A stretch of 64,000 nt of DNA from Collimonas sp. OK307 (lineage in GTDB: Bacteria; Pseudomonadota; Gammaproteobacteria; Burkholderiales; Burkholderiaceae_D). The notes under the pieces were generated by a model. The model saw nothing but the letters and a program-made list of their open reading frames with translations. It was not told the origin of the DNA and ran no database searches. Of the stretch, positions 9,495 through 19,373 are shown in pieces. The position numbers and the translations under genes are program-made. The stretch spans positions 85,956 to 149,955 of the forward strand of contig NZ_FOQI01000015.1 in assembly GCF_900113705.1 (NCBI RefSeq), given 5' to 3'. Positions within the stretch are counted from its first letter, which is position 1. The number at the start of each line of letters is the position of its first letter.

Positions 9495-9521
9495 AAAGGG
9501 AGTCAGAGACTCCCTTTGTTT
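9495..9521. terminator. hairpin terminator between rne and moaA
   Basis: Perfect 10-bp arms, AAAGGGAGTC (9495-9504) and GACTCCCTTT (9508-9517), with a 3-nt loop. The T-rich tail (GTTTTATT) is on the plus side, while on the minus side the tail is only TTTGTC. It is well placed to end the leftward rne transcript, though the tail polarity would better suit a plus-strand transcript. Confidence 0.55.
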
Positions 9522-9568
9522 TATTGCCATCGCGTTACACCGCTAATAACTTGCGGTGAACCGTCAGC

Positions 9569-12500
9569 TTACGACTGTGAACGCTGGGTTTCGACTTGAA
9601 CCAGCGGTTCGCTGGTTTGCGCCGGCAATGGCTTGCGTTCGCGTGGCACACGTGGTGCCGGAGCGATGCTTGCCGTTGCTTCCTGCGCCGCACGCAGTTT
9701 GCTTGGGTCGGTTGCCGCCAATGTCAGACCTGCTGCAGCCAGAACGCTTTGCAAATCTTCAACCTTAGGCGATGCCGATGTGCTCGGCACGGCTGTCTTG
9801 ATGACGGCTGGCGCCTCAACTACAGGTGCCGGCGCAACAACTGGAGCAACTACCTGAGCCACCGGAGCCACCGTTTCAGTAACTACCGGAGCTGCGGTTT
9901 CGATTTGTGGCTCTGCTGCAGGTTGGCTGGCAGCGATAGCGGCTACTTCAGGCAGTACCAGTTGATCCGGTACGGCGACTGCTGCCGGGGCCGGAATAAC
10001 GACTGGTTCAGGTTCGGCTGCAGGCGTTTCGACAACTGTTGCAACAACTGGTGCTGCAACCACTGGCTCATGGGCCGGAGCTGCTGCTACCGGCGTCACT
10101 TCGACTGCGACCGGAGCTGTTTCCTGTTGTGGTTCAACTTGCTGCGGGACCAGCGGTGCAGCGATTGCGTTCGACAACGCCGTCGGAGCAGGTGCTGCCT
10201 CAAATGCCGGAGCGCTCACTTCTTGCTGTGCAGGAACTGAGGAGGCCATCATCGGTACGCTGTGGCTGACCAGTGCGGCAGGCTCGGCATGAGCCGGAGC
10301 ATTGTCCGCTGTTGTTGCAGATGCGGCAACAACAACGCTGGCTTCTGCCGTATCTGCTACTGCAGCGGCTTCGCCTGCTTCGACTTCATCGCTGCTACCT
10401 TCGGTCGTGCCTTCGGTGCTGTCACGATCGCGACGATTACGGTTACGGCCACCGCGACGACGACGACGACGTGGCTCTTCCTCTTGCTCGCCGGCTTTGA
10501 CTTCGGTGCGTCCGCTATCGATTTCCGTTGTTTCAGCAGTATCGACAATCGCGGCTACAGCGACACCTGCAGTGGCGACTACACCACCCTTGAGCAAGGT
10601 GTCATCGACTTTTTCTTCGCTCAGGTTTTCCTTGCGATCTTCGCGTGGCGGACGCGGTGGGCGTTCGCTACGTTCGCGCCGGCCTTCATTGCGAGTTTCC
10701 GATTTGCTGTCGCCGGCGTCACGTTGCTCTCTCGGCTCTTTAGATTCGCGCGGAGGGCGTGGCAGACGTGCTTGCTGGTTTTTAGCTTCTTTGGCTTCTG
10801 CCGTCTCAACCACCGGTTTCCTGGCGGTATCGTCGCGTGCTTCCGATTTGCCTTCGCTGCCATCGCGATTGCGACCGCCACGATTACGGCCGCGCTGGCC
10901 ACGATTGTTGCGATCGCCCCGGTCGCCGCGTTGTTGCGGGCCCTTGGCTTCGGCAGGTGCGGCAGGAGCTGCCACAGGCGCAGCTGGTTTGCTGAAGAAG
11001 AAGCCGAAGATCTTGCCGAGGAAGCCTGTTTCTGCAGGAGCGGCAGCCACGGCTGTCGGACGCGCTGCTGTTTCTGCTGGCTTGCGCTCGACGATAGGTG
11101 CCGGCTGGTCTGGCGTAATGCCCTTGACCACAGCTTCCTGACGCGGCTTGCCTTCTTCTTTTTGGGTTTTGTTGTAACCGATATCGGTATCGGCTTGCTC
11201 TGCCATGGCATAGCTTGCCTGGGTTTCTTCCAGGCGCGGATCGTCGTGCTTCAGGCGTTCCAGCTTGTAATGCGGGGTTTCCAGATGCTTGTTCGGGATC
11301 AGGATGATGCCGACCCGGTGACGGGTTTCGATCTTCAGGATCTCGCCGCGTTTTTCGTTGAGCAGGAAAGCAGCAACGTCGACTGGCGCCTGGACGTGGA
11401 TCGCTGCCGAGTTTTCTTTCATCGCCTCTTCCTGGATGATGCGCAGGACTTGCAGGGCGGACGATTCTGTATCGCGGATGTGACCGGTGCCGTTGCAACG
11501 CGGGCAAGTCACATGGCTGCCTTCCGACAGCGACGGACGCAGGCGCTGGCGCGACAATTCCATCAGGCCGAAACGTGAAATCTTACCCATCTGGACGCGG
11601 GCGCGGTCATAGCGCAGTGCATCTTTCAGGCGGGTTTCGACTTCGCGCTGGTTCTTGGAGTTCTCCATGTCGATGAAGTCGATCACGATCAAGCCGCCGA
11701 GGTCGCGCAAACGTAATTGACGGGCAACTTCTTCCGCGGCCTCGCAATTGGTGTTGAATGCGGTGGTTTCGATGTCGCCGCCGCGAGTAGCACGCGCCGA
11801 GTTGACGTCCACCGAAACCAGGGCTTCGGTATGGTCGATCACGATCGCGCCGCCTGATGGCAGGGGCACGGTGCGCGAGTACGCGGTTTCGATCTGGTGT
11901 TCGATCTGGAAACGGGAGAACAGCGGCACATCGTCGCGGTAACGTTTTACGCGGTGTACCATGTCGGGCATGACGTGGGCCATGAACTGCTGGGCCTGGT
12001 CGTGGATTTCATCCGTATCGATCAGGATTTCGCCGATATCCGGTTGGAAGTAATCGCGGATCGCGCGGATCACCAGCGACGATTCCTGGTAAATCAGGAA
12101 CGCGCCATTACCTTGCGTGCCGGCACCTTCAATAGCGCGCCAGAGTTGCATCAGGTAATTCAAATCCCATTGCAATTCATCAACGTTGCGGCCGATACCT
12201 GCAGTACGTGCAATCACCGACATGCCGTTTGGCAGGTCCAGCTTGTCCATTGTCTCGCGCAGTTCCTGGCGGTCTTCACCTTCGACGCGACGGGAAACAC
12301 CACCACCGCGCGGGTTGTTAGGCATCAGGACCAGATAGCGGCCAGCCAGCGAAACGAAGGAGGTCAGGGCCGCGCCTTTGTTGCCGCGCTCTTCCTTTTC
12401 GACCTGCACCATGATTTCCTGGCCTTCGCGCAATGCATCTTTGATCGATGCGCTGCGAACGTCTACACCTTCTTTAAAGTAAGTGCGGGCAACTTCCTTG

Positions 12501-12709
12501 AACGGCAAAAAGCCATGACGCTCTTCACCGTAGTTGACGAAGCAGGCTTCCAGCGACGGCTCGATACGGGTAATCACACCTTTGTAGATATTGGACTTGC
12601 GTTGTTCGCGTCCGGTGGTTTCGATATCGATGTCGATGAGCTTTTGCCCGTCAACAATCGCCACGCGCAGTTCTTCTTGCTGCGTGGCATTAAACAACAT
12701 GCGTTTCAT
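9569..12709 (-). CDS. rne: ribonuclease E
   Basis: A 1046-residue endoribonuclease, the core of the RNA degradosome and a tRNA/rRNA processing enzyme. The N-terminal catalytic half (~1-500) holds the S1 RNA-binding domain ([20 protein letters not shown]) and the DNase-I-like domain with metal-binding aspartates in [17 protein letters not shown] and [10 protein letters not shown]. The zinc-link is CPRCNGTGH. The C-terminal half is disordered: first arginine/glutamate-rich stretches ([19 protein letters not shown] and similar), then a long Ala/Pro/Val-rich tail, as expected for an RNA- and partner-binding scaffold. The >600 bp upstream suggest a long leader, in keeping with rne autoregulation known in E. 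coli. Confidence 0.96.
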   Translation of the reverse strand: MKRMLFNATQQEELRVAIVDGQKLIDIDIETTGREQRKSNIYKGVITRIEPSLEACFVNYGEERHGFLPFKEVARTYFKEGVDVRSASIKDALREGQEIMVQVEKEERGNKGAALTSFVSLAGRYLVLMPNNPRGGGVSRRVEGEDRQELRETMDKLDLPNGMSVIARTAGIGRNVDELQWDLNYLMQLWRAIEGAGTQGNGAFLIYQESSLVIRAIRDYFQPDIGEILIDTDEIHDQAQQFMAHVMPDMVHRVKRYRDDVPLFSRFQIEHQIETAYSRTVPLPSGGAIVIDHTEALVSVDVNSARATRGGDIETTAFNTNCEAAEEVARQLRLRDLGGLIVIDFIDMENSKNQREVETRLKDALRYDRARVQMGKISRFGLMELSRQRLRPSLSEGSHVTCPRCNGTGHIRDTESSALQVLRIIQEEAMKENSAAIHVQAPVDVAAFLLNEKRGEILKIETRHRVGIILIPNKHLETPHYKLERLKHDDPRLEETQASYAMAEQADTDIGYNKTQKEEGKPRQEAVVKGITPDQPAPIVERKPAETAARPTAVAAAPAETGFLGKIFGFFFSKPAAPVAAPAAPAEAKGPQQRGDRGDRNNRGQRGRNRGGRNRDGSEGKSEARDDTARKPVVETAEAKEAKNQQARLPRPPRESKEPREQRDAGDSKSETRNEGRRERSERPPRPPREDRKENLSEEKVDDTLLKGGVVATAGVAVAAIVDTAETTEIDSGRTEVKAGEQEEEPRRRRRRGGRNRNRRDRDSTEGTTEGSSDEVEAGEAAAVADTAEASVVVAASATTADNAPAHAEPAALVSHSVPMMASSVPAQQEVSAPAFEAAPAPTALSNAIAAPLVPQQVEPQQETAPVAVEVTPVAAAPAHEPVVAAPVVATVVETPAAEPEPVVIPAPAAVAVPDQLVLPEVAAIAASQPAAEPQIETAAPVVTETVAPVAQVVAPVVAPAPVVEAPAVIKTAVPSTSASPKVEDLQSVLAAAGLTLAATDPSKLRAAQEATASIAPAPRVPRERKPLPAQTSEPLVQVETQRSQS

Positions 12710-13348
12710 TTTTCGCTCCGTGACCCTCGGGTCAATGCAATGGCGCTTAAGGATTGCTGTTCTTCAGCATTTCTGTCAGCGACAAAAAGTACAAGGATGT
12801 ACGCGAGAACGGAGTGTCAGGGGGGAGAGAATTGCCTTGGTGTGTTTGCGCCAATCTACAAAGTAGGGCGCAGTGCACAGGCGCGGATGTAGTGCTGTCG
12901 CGGTACTGAAAAACTTTACTGAACGCTTTATTGAAAACCACCAGCGTGCACCGGTACAGCGTCTTGCGATTCGCGGAACGCGAGCACGACGCCTGGCGGT
13001 GAGCAGCTTGATAGAGCCAGATAAAGCATTGGTTTCAGTAAAAAATATACGACAAATTTATAAGCACTACATCAACCGGCGAGCTCGTCGCAATCGTAAC
13101 GTCGTTACAATCGCATCGAGCTCGCCGGACTTTATCCTAATCATCCAGACATTCTTGTTCAGCATCCGTGCGCGTTATCCGATGACAACAACGGTGCGAC
13201 CTTGACTCGCGCAGGGGTGATGCGTACACATTTCCCATCAAATTTGCAAATTGGCGAGGCTGATGGGCGCGCCCCTGTGTAGAATGGTCTTTTTATTCTT
13301 ACACCAGCAACTGTTTTCTAACAATTGCAGAACAATTATATATTCAAA
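12710..13348. promoter_or_regulatory. divergent rne / rluC intergenic region with a large nested palindrome
   Basis: These 639 bp contain no convincing gene. At 13076-13128 a perfect 12-bp inverted repeat (CCGGCGAGCTCG / CGAGCTCGCCGG) surrounds an inner perfect hairpin (GTAACG, T, CGTTAC at 13096-13108). On the minus strand it would lie about 370 nt upstream of the rne start, possibly in the leader. A palindrome GGGCGCGCCC lies near 13266. The rluC start itself has no recognisable ribosome-binding site in its AT-rich run-up. Confidence 0.5.
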
Positions 13349-14455
13349 ATGAAGGACTTAGCGAGATTTTCTGGAGGACGGGTTGAGACTCGTCCCAAGG
13401 CGCGGACACAGGCCGCGCCCAAGCATAAGGCCGAGCGTAATGTAGCCGTAAAGCAAGAGGCGTCGGCGCCGCCGCCACCGCCGCCACAAGCACTTGCCGT
13501 GCAGTTGTTGACTATCGGGGAAGAAGACGCCGGTCAACGCATCGACAATTTTTTGTTGCGTATTTGCAAAGGAGTACCGAAGAGCCACATTTATCGTGTG
13601 CTGCGCTCCGGTGAGGTCAGGGTTAACAAAGGCCGCATCGACCAGACTTACCGTTTGGTGGAAGGTGACGTGATCCGGGTGCCGCCGATCCGCATTGCTG
13701 AAAAGCAAGAAAAAGTGGTGCCGGGTGCGGAATTCAAGATATTGTTGGAAGACAATCATTTGCTGGTGATCGACAAGCCGGCTGGCGTTGCCGTGCATGG
13801 CGGTTCCGGCGTCAGTTATGGTGTCATTGAGCAACTTCGTGCGGCCCGTCCGCAAGCCAAGTTCCTGGAACTGGTGCATCGGCTGGATCGCGATACCTCC
13901 GGCATCTTGTTGTTGGCGAAGAAACGTTCTGCGCTAACCAATCTGCACGAACAGATGCGCGATGGAGATACGGACAAGCGCTACCTGGTGCTGGTGCACG
14001 GCGACTGGCAAAACGAACGCCAGCACGTCAAACTGGCCTTACATAAGTATACGGCGGGCGATGGCGAGCGCCGCGTGCGGGTGCAAGCCGACGGCCAGGC
14101 ATCGCACACGATTTTCAACCTGATCCGTCGTTACGGTGATTACGCATTGCTTGAGGCCGAGCTGAAGACGGGGCGCACGCATCAGATCCGTGTCCATCTG
14201 TCGGCCAGCGGTTTTGCGATTGCGGGTGACGACAAGTATGGCGACTTTGCCTTGAACCGGGCTTTGCAGAAGGCAGACGGCCAGCGTATCGCCCTGAAAA
14301 GAATGTTTTTACATGCTTATCAGATTACTTTCGCCCATCCCGAAACGGGTAAGCCGGTAACCCTCAAGGCGCCGTTGCCGCCGGAATGCGAGAAATTCCT
14401 GAAGAGCCTCCCGAAAAATGTCCCTGAGGCAACATCGGAAGCCAAGGGCGATTAG
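13349..14455 (+). CDS. rluC: 23S rRNA pseudouridine synthase, RluC type
   Basis: About 368 residues. After a basic, proline-rich N-terminal extension (~1-55) comes an S4 RNA-binding domain (QRIDNFLLRICKGVPKSHIYRVLRSGEVRVNKGR), then the RluA-family catalytic domain with HRLDRDTSGILLLAK, where the Asp is the nucleophile. RluC modifies U955, U2504 and U2580 of 23S rRNA in E. coli. The ATG at 13349 is used in preference to the upstream TTG. Divergent rne next to rluC is a conserved arrangement in proteobacteria. The N-terminal extension exceeds the E. coli length. Confidence 0.93.
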   Translation: MKDLARFSGGRVETRPKARTQAAPKHKAERNVAVKQEASAPPPPPPQALAVQLLTIGEEDAGQRIDNFLLRICKGVPKSHIYRVLRSGEVRVNKGRIDQTYRLVEGDVIRVPPIRIAEKQEKVVPGAEFKILLEDNHLLVIDKPAGVAVHGGSGVSYGVIEQLRAARPQAKFLELVHRLDRDTSGILLLAKKRSALTNLHEQMRDGDTDKRYLVLVHGDWQNERQHVKLALHKYTAGDGERRVRVQADGQASHTIFNLIRRYGDYALLEAELKTGRTHQIRVHLSASGFAIAGDDKYGDFALNRALQKADGQRIALKRMFLHAYQITFAHPETGKPVTLKAPLPPECEKFLKSLPKNVPEATSEAKGD

Positions 14456-14555
14456 AATATATCAGTTAGTATTTGTTTATCGGCTTGTCGATTTTGCTAT
14501 CGGCGAGCGGCAACAGACAACAGCAACAGGAATTGGCAAAGGATTGTCAGGCAAT

Positions 14556-15215
14556 ATGGCACGAAAAAAATTTGACTTGATCGTATTTGATTGGGATGGC
14601 ACCTTGATGGACAGTACGGCCATCATCGTGAAGTGTATTCAGGCGGCGGCCAGGGATCTGGGGCTGGCAATTCCGGATAACAAGGCAGCTTCGCATGTGA
14701 TCGGGCTTGGTTTGGCGGAAGCGATGCAGGTGGCGATGCCGGGCCTGGAGCCTGGCCAGTATCCGCGAGTGGTAGAGCGTTATCGCTATCACTACCTGGC
14801 GCAAGACCAGGACCTCACCTTGTTTGACGGCGTACGTGAAATGCTGGCGGATCTGTCGCAGCAGGGTTATTTCCTGGCTATCGCCACCGGCAAGAGCCGG
14901 GTCGGGCTGAATCGCGCCCTGCACGAGACTAAATTGCTGTCGGTATTCGACGCTACCCGCTGTGCCGACGAAACTTTCTCGAAGCCGCATCCGGCCATGC
15001 TGCAGGAGTTGACCCGCGAGTTGGGGCAAGACCTGAAACGCACCGTGATGATCGGCGATACCACGCATGATCTGCAAATGGCTATCAATGCCGGCGCGGC
15101 GGGTATTGCGGTTGAATATGGCGCGCATCCTGCCAACGAACTGGATGTGCTGAAACCGTTGTTCAATGCAAGGTCGACGGTGGAACTGCATGCGTGGCTT
15201 AATGAGAACGCCTGA
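14556..15215 (+). CDS. HAD-superfamily hydrolase, phosphoglycolate-phosphatase-like
   Basis: A 219-residue haloacid-dehalogenase hydrolase. DWDGTLMDS is motif I with the catalytic Asp pair; ATGKSR is motif II; SKPHPAML holds the motif III Lys; MIGDTTHDLQMA is motif IV. The helical cap between motif I and II puts it in subclass I beside Gph/phosphoglycolate phosphatase. The start ATG at 14556 follows AAAGGA and removes an unlikely upstream extension. It lies about 100 bp after rluC; the rluC-HAD-Rieske-sppA order is a known proteobacterial cluster. The exact phosphate-ester substrate is unknown. Confidence 0.88.
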   Translation: MARKKFDLIVFDWDGTLMDSTAIIVKCIQAAARDLGLAIPDNKAASHVIGLGLAEAMQVAMPGLEPGQYPRVVERYRYHYLAQDQDLTLFDGVREMLADLSQQGYFLAIATGKSRVGLNRALHETKLLSVFDATRCADETFSKPHPAMLQELTRELGQDLKRTVMIGDTTHDLQMAINAGAAGIAVEYGAHPANELDVLKPLFNARSTVELHAWLNENA

Positions 15216-15265
15216 ATCTATGCCATTGAATCCGGGCCGGCGAGTGGGCAACTGAGCGACGCACC

Positions 15266-15637
15266 GTGAATGATATCCGAATCCCCATCTGTGCTTCTTC
15301 TGCGCTGGCAGAGCGCGGCAAAGGCGTGCGCTTTGCAGTTACCGCCTGGGGGGAGGATGCGGTGGCGTTTGTCGTGCGCCACCACAATATCGTCCATGCT
15401 TACCTGAATCGTTGCGCGCATATTTCGCTGGAGCTGGACTGGAATGAAGGCGAGTTTTTCGAGTCCAGCGGTTTGTATCTGATGTGCGCAACGCATGGCG
15501 CGGTGTATGAGCCGGAAACCGGGTACTGTGCCGGCGGCCCATGCCGCGGTGGCCGCTTGCACAAGATTATGGTTGAAGAAAGCAATGATCAGGTGTTCTG
15601 GATCCCTGATGAATACATACGGCCGGCAGTCGCCTGA
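15266..15637 (+). CDS. Rieske-type [2Fe-2S] ferredoxin-like protein
   Basis: A 123-residue soluble single-domain protein. The cluster ligands are visible as C-A-H in RCAHISLEL and C-A-T-H in LMCATHGAVYEP, the C-x-H / C-x-x-H Rieske pattern with normal spacing (about 40 residues, slightly longer than in ferredoxins of dioxygenases). It starts at GTG 15266. Its position between a HAD phosphatase and sppA is conserved in beta-proteobacteria, but the physiological electron partner is not known to me. Confidence 0.85.
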   Translation: MNDIRIPICASSALAERGKGVRFAVTAWGEDAVAFVVRHHNIVHAYLNRCAHISLELDWNEGEFFESSGLYLMCATHGAVYEPETGYCAGGPCRGGRLHKIMVEESNDQVFWIPDEYIRPAVA

Positions 15638-15694
15638 GATTGCATGGCTGCCGTATTCAATAACGATTTCAGATAAACGAAGTGAGTGAACGCC

Positions 15695-16678
15695 ATGAGC
15701 AATAACGAATTTGATAATGTGGGAGCTGCGGTGCCTGCTAAAAAAGAGGGTTGGGAGCGCGAAGTGCTGGAGAAGCTGGCGTTCGCTTCGTTGCGCGAGC
15801 AGCGCGCGCGGCGCCGCTGGGGTATTTTCTTCAAGCTGGCTTTTCTTGGCGTGATCGGTTTCGCGTTTTGGCTCGGCATGAACTATGAAGGTTCGGATAC
15901 GCAAACCGTCGGTGCGCATACTGCGTTGGTGAAGATCAACGGTGCGATCGAATCGGAAGGTAACGGTTCAGCCAGCGTGGTGGTGCCGGCGCTTGATAAT
16001 GCTTTTGCCGCAGACGATTCGGTCGGCGTGATATTGCGCATCAACAGTCCTGGAGGCAGCCCGGTGCAGGCCGGCATCATCAATGATGAAATCGCTCGCT
16101 TGCGCAAAGAGTATCCGAACAAGCCGCTGTACGTAGTGGTCGATGAGATGTGCGCGTCCGGCGGTTATTACATCGCTGCTGCGGCCGATAAGATCTACGT
16201 CAATAAAGCCAGTATCGTCGGCTCGATCGGCGTGCTCATGGATGGCTTCGGCTTCACCGGATTGATGGATAAGGTAGGTGTCGAGCGGCGCTTGCTGACT
16301 GCTGGCGAGAACAAGGGTTTCCTCGATCCGTTTAGTCCGATGAGCGCTACCCAGAAGGGGTATGCGCAAACCATGCTGGCGGAAATCCATCAGCAGTTTA
16401 TCGATGTCGTGCGCAAGGGCCGTGGCGCGCGCCTGAAAGAAACGCCGGAAATTTTTTCCGGCCTGTTCTGGAGCGGCTCCAAGGCGATCGAGATGGGTCT
16501 CGCGGATGGTTATGGAACAGTGGACAGTGTTGCGCGCGATGTCTTGAAGCAGGAAGATATTGTCGATTACACCAAGAGCGAAGGTTTGCCTGACCGTTTG
16601 CTGAAAAAATTCGGCGTGGCGATGGGCGGCGGTGTGGTGCAGTCTCTGGTTGGCAGCGTCAAGCCAAGTTTGCGTTGA
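15695..16678 (+). CDS. sppA: S49 family signal-peptide peptidase, SppA 36K type
   Basis: About 327 residues; a membrane-anchored serine peptidase that clears cleaved signal peptides. One N-terminal transmembrane helix lies around residues 45-65 (FFKLAFLGVIGFAFWLG). The S49 domain shows RINSPGGSPVQAG and the nucleophile block DEMCASGGYYIAAAAD, and the catalytic Lys is expected in the SIVGSIGVLMDGFG-MDKVG stretch. GTG 15686 is an alternative start, three codons upstream. It is the last gene of the rluC-to-sppA run. Confidence 0.92.
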   Translation: MSNNEFDNVGAAVPAKKEGWEREVLEKLAFASLREQRARRRWGIFFKLAFLGVIGFAFWLGMNYEGSDTQTVGAHTALVKINGAIESEGNGSASVVVPALDNAFAADDSVGVILRINSPGGSPVQAGIINDEIARLRKEYPNKPLYVVVDEMCASGGYYIAAAADKIYVNKASIVGSIGVLMDGFGFTGLMDKVGVERRLLTAGENKGFLDPFSPMSATQKGYAQTMLAEIHQQFIDVVRKGRGARLKETPEIFSGLFWSGSKAIEMGLADGYGTVDSVARDVLKQEDIVDYTKSEGLPDRLLKKFGVAMGGGVVQSLVGSVKPSLR

Positions 16679-16794
16679 GTTTAAGTCAAGAGCCTGCTCG
16701 TGCAACATTGCGAGCGCGCTTTGAAGGCGATATCAAAGTGGAAACCGATTCAATATCGATTCGAAATCGACATATCGTAATACCTTAATTCGCC

Positions 16795-16822
16795 TTGTAT
16801 CTTCGCGATCCTGTTGTATATT
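16795..16822 (+). promoter_or_regulatory. sigma-70-like promoter of the candidate small RNA
   Basis: TTGTAT at 16795-16800 and TATATT at 16817-16822 are separated by 16 bp. No protein-coding gene follows on this strand before a perfect terminator 220 bp downstream. An AT-rich palindromic stretch (TCGATT...AATCGA) lies just upstream, around 16756-16772. Confidence 0.5.
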
Positions 16823-16828
16823 GAAGTG

Positions 16829-17072
16829 ACTCGAGGAATAGCGAACGGAGGAGGCGATTATAGATATAGTTAAATCGTTGGCCACTCAGTTGCAATTGTT
16901 TCGGTAGCAAAAAGTCGCGCCATTGCAATACAACCCCTTGCATTGACGTAGTACATTTGCTGCTGGACAAACCACCGCATCACGGATGCGGCACCGAGAA
17001 GTTTTCGACTTCTCAACATAATGTCTTTCGAGACAGGCAAGTACGACGACGGCGCAACACCGTCGTCGTTTT
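16829..17072 (+). ncRNA. candidate small RNA between sppA and the tetrapyrrole-methylase-family gene
   Basis: The segment is framed by a sigma-70-like promoter ending at 16822 and a strong intrinsic terminator at 17043-17072, which predicts a transcript of about 245 nt. It contains further stem-forming sequence (AGAAGT/ACTTCT around 17000-17016) and no supported open reading frame. Size and frame fit a regulatory RNA. 6S RNA is one possibility, but I could not recognise its closing stem and central bubble with confidence, so I leave it unnamed. Both transcript ends are inferred. Confidence 0.5.
17043..17072 (+). terminator. intrinsic terminator of the candidate small RNA
   Basis: Perfect 10-bp arms, ACGACGACGG (17043-17052) and CCGTCGTCGT (17060-17069), enclose a 7-nt loop and run into TTTT. 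The tail polarity is plus-strand. The opposite gene ends 56 bp downstream at 17128. Confidence 0.8.
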
Positions 17073-17127
17073 GCATTTTGCGCGCGGAAATCATTGTGCG
17101 TGAAACTACAGAACGTCTATCTGGCAA

Positions 17128-17892
17128 CTATTGAGCAAGGAACAGGAACACAGTTGGCTTCTTGTGAAAGTCCGGATGTTTGCCGGCCGCCAGGGCCGCC
17201 TTCCATTTGGCCGCGGTCTGGGTCCTGATGGTTTCGGAGGACAAGGTCAGATCGGTGGCCACGCAAATCAGCGTGCTGGCTTGACAGGCGTTAGCCAGTG
17301 CTTCCAGAAATGCGCTATTGCGATATGGCGTTTCAATGAACAATTGCGTCTGCTGTTCCTGGCGCGAGCGTAACTCCAATGCCTTGATGCGTTTGTTGCG
17401 CTGTTCGGCGTCGGTGGGCAGGTAACCATTGAAGGCAAAACTCTGGCCGTTAAGGCCGCTACTCATGACTGCTAGCAACAGCGATGACGGGCCAACCAAT
17501 GGCCGCACCTGAATCCCGTGTGCATGGGCCAGCCGTACCAGATTGGCGCCGGGGTCGGCGACTGCAGGCACTCCCGCTTCTGAGATCAGGCCAGCGTCCT
17601 GGCCGGCCAGGATCGGCGCCAGCAACGCCGGTAATGCGGTGCTGGCAGTGTTGACGTTGAGCTCGGCGATTTGAATTTCTTGCAATGGCTTGGCCAGCGA
17701 CCGGGCGGCATCGATCAATTTCAAGAAGGCGCGTGTCGTCTTTGCATTTTCTGCGATGAAGTAATCCAGCCGGGCGGTGAGTGCCTGTACTTCAAGCGGA
17801 ATAACGGCTGACAGCCCGGTAGCCGGAGGCTGCGCCGACGTGGCTTCGCTCTGGCCTAGTGTGTTGGGGATTAAATACAGAATACCTGGCAT
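17128..17892 (-). CDS. SAM-dependent methyltransferase, tetrapyrrole-methylase/RsmI-like family
   Basis: A 254-residue protein with the fold of the RsmI/YraL and cobalamin methyltransferases: GLISEAGVPAVADPGANLV is the signature loop (LISDAGTPxxxDPG in RsmI), followed by VRPLVGPSSLLLAVMSSGL and LFIETPYRNSAFLEAL. The N-terminus (MPGILYLIPNTLG) differs from true RsmI, and this paralogue is common next to maf in beta-proteobacteria. The methylated target is unknown; rRNA is plausible by family. It lies 6 bp downstream of the maf gene and is co-transcribed with it. Confidence 0.85.
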   Translation of the reverse strand: MPGILYLIPNTLGQSEATSAQPPATGLSAVIPLEVQALTARLDYFIAENAKTTRAFLKLIDAARSLAKPLQEIQIAELNVNTASTALPALLAPILAGQDAGLISEAGVPAVADPGANLVRLAHAHGIQVRPLVGPSSLLLAVMSSGLNGQSFAFNGYLPTDAEQRNKRIKALELRSRQEQQTQLFIETPYRNSAFLEALANACQASTLICVATDLTLSSETIRTQTAAKWKAALAAGKHPDFHKKPTVFLFLAQ

Positions 17893-17898
17893 GTCGGT

Positions 17899-18546
17899 CT
17901 ATCTTATGAAAAATGGGAAGGCGGCGCGGCGCAGCATACCGGTCAGTGCGATTAATGGCAAACCGGTCAGGGCAGTCGGATCGGTGCTTTCGATTTTTTC
18001 CAGGATGGCGATGCCCAGTCCTTCATTTTTTGCGCTGCCGGCGCAATCGTAAGGTTGTTCGATGCGCAAGTAGGCATCCAGTTCGGCATCGGGCAGGTCG
18101 CGGAAAGTGACGAAGGTCTGGATATTTTCTATCTGCGCTGCTTGTCCGGCCTGGCTCTGCCGGCTATCCCACAAGCACAGGGCGGTATGGAATATGACGC
18201 GGCGGCCGCGCATCTTCCGCAGTTGCGCCAAGGCATTTTCGTGGTTGCCGGGTTTGCCGATCTGCTCGCCATCCAGCGTGGCAACCTGATCCGAGCCGAT
18301 CACCAGCGCATTTGGCGCTGCCAGCGCCACTGTGCGGGCCTTTTCCAGCGCCAGGCGCAAGGCGGTGGCTTCCGGATTTTCGCCGGGGCGTGGCGTTTCG
18401 TCGATATCCGGCACCACCACCTCAAATGGCATCTGTAGCCGGGAAAGCAATTCTTTGCGATATTTTGAGCTGGAGCCGAGGATCAGGCGCGGCAGGGATG
18501 GGGTTGCGGGTGCTGCGGAGGAAGTCGTTTGTTGTAAAGAAGCCAT
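17899..18546 (-). CDS. Maf-like nucleoside-triphosphate pyrophosphatase, YceF type
   Basis: About 215 residues of the Maf/HAM1-like family that hydrolyses non-canonical or modified NTPs to NMPs. Signature blocks are LILGSSSKYRKELLSRL, DIDETPRPGENPEATALRLA, and VIGSDQVATLDGEQIGKPG, with the catalytic Asp in GSDQ. Proximity to yceD, rpmF and plsX points to the YceF subgroup (7-methyl-GTP pyrophosphatase in E. coli). A short Ser/Ala/Pro-rich stretch precedes the domain. It is divergent from yceD. Confidence 0.9.
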   Translation of the reverse strand: MASLQQTTSSAAPATPSLPRLILGSSSKYRKELLSRLQMPFEVVVPDIDETPRPGENPEATALRLALEKARTVALAAPNALVIGSDQVATLDGEQIGKPGNHENALAQLRKMRGRRVIFHTALCLWDSRQSQAGQAAQIENIQTFVTFRDLPDAELDAYLRIEQPYDCAGSAKNEGLGIAILEKIESTDPTALTGLPLIALTGMLRRAAFPFFIR

Positions 18547-18671
18547 GGTTTTCGTTAATTGAACGATTGCCCAACAATAAAATGCCGAGAAAGTGCGGAA
18601 ATCACGCTAACACTTTGACGAATAAGGGAAAAGGCTGTTATTATCGCAGGTTTTCCGGGTCCGGCTAGACT

Positions 18672-19166
18672 ATGAGTGCTTTTGTAATCGACGCGTTTGA
18701 GTATTCGCGCCATAAAGAGCGCCGTGAAGGCGAAATCGCCGTGGCTGACTTGAGTCGCCTGGCTGATGAATCGGCAGACCGCTCCGGCACTCTGCATTGG
18801 GTTCTGGTTGGCGGTGTCGATAACTTGGGGCATCCCCAGTTGACGATGTCGGTAACAGGCTCGATCAAGATCATGTGCCAGCGCTGCTTGACGCCGTTTG
18901 CCTTCGATATCGATGCGGAATCCGTGTTGGTGTTGGCAAAAGATGAAGAAAGTGCAGATGCAATCGATGCGCTTCTTGATAATGACGAAATCGATGTCAT
19001 CGTCGGCACTAAATCACTGAATATCGTTGAATTGATTGAGGATGAGGCTTTACTGGCCTTGCCGCTGTCGCCCAAGCATCCGGTTTGCCCGGACCAGTCT
19101 GCACTGGATGGGCTGAAAAGCAGCAAAAAAGAATCGCCGTTCGCGATGCTAAAGAATTTGAAGTAG
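18672..19166 (+). CDS. yceD: YceD family protein (DUF177)
   Basis: A 164-residue protein of the DUF177 family, which is almost always encoded directly upstream of rpmF and is implicated in large-subunit rRNA accumulation in several bacteria and plastids. The conserved block KIMCQRCLTPFAFDID carries the C-x-x-C pair, and the acidic stretch ALLDNDEIDVI and the C-terminal LPLSPKHPVCPDQ are typical. It starts with ATG 18672 and is followed about 200 bp later by rpmF. Confidence 0.92.
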   Translation: MSAFVIDAFEYSRHKERREGEIAVADLSRLADESADRSGTLHWVLVGGVDNLGHPQLTMSVTGSIKIMCQRCLTPFAFDIDAESVLVLAKDEESADAIDALLDNDEIDVIVGTKSLNIVELIEDEALLALPLSPKHPVCPDQSALDGLKSSKKESPFAMLKNLK

Positions 19167-19373
19167 CAGTAATTGCAATAGATGTAAATTGCGGTAATAA
19201 GGAATTGCGGTAAATTTGTTGCGCTGATTTTCACATGAATGTGATTCCGTGTGACTAAGGTGTGGCAATAGGTAGTAAAATCCGCGCACAAACGCGGCAG
19301 GAATATCCAGCCTTTCCCTGTTCTGAGGGTTGGATATGTTAAACTTTAAGATCTTAAGAAAGCAGGAGTTATC

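Noticed and set aside
10262..11578. 438-codon plus-strand frame
   Set aside because: It lies antisense within rne; its Cys/Phe/Trp/Arg-rich composition is that of a shadow of a GC-rich repetitive gene, with no recognisable domain.
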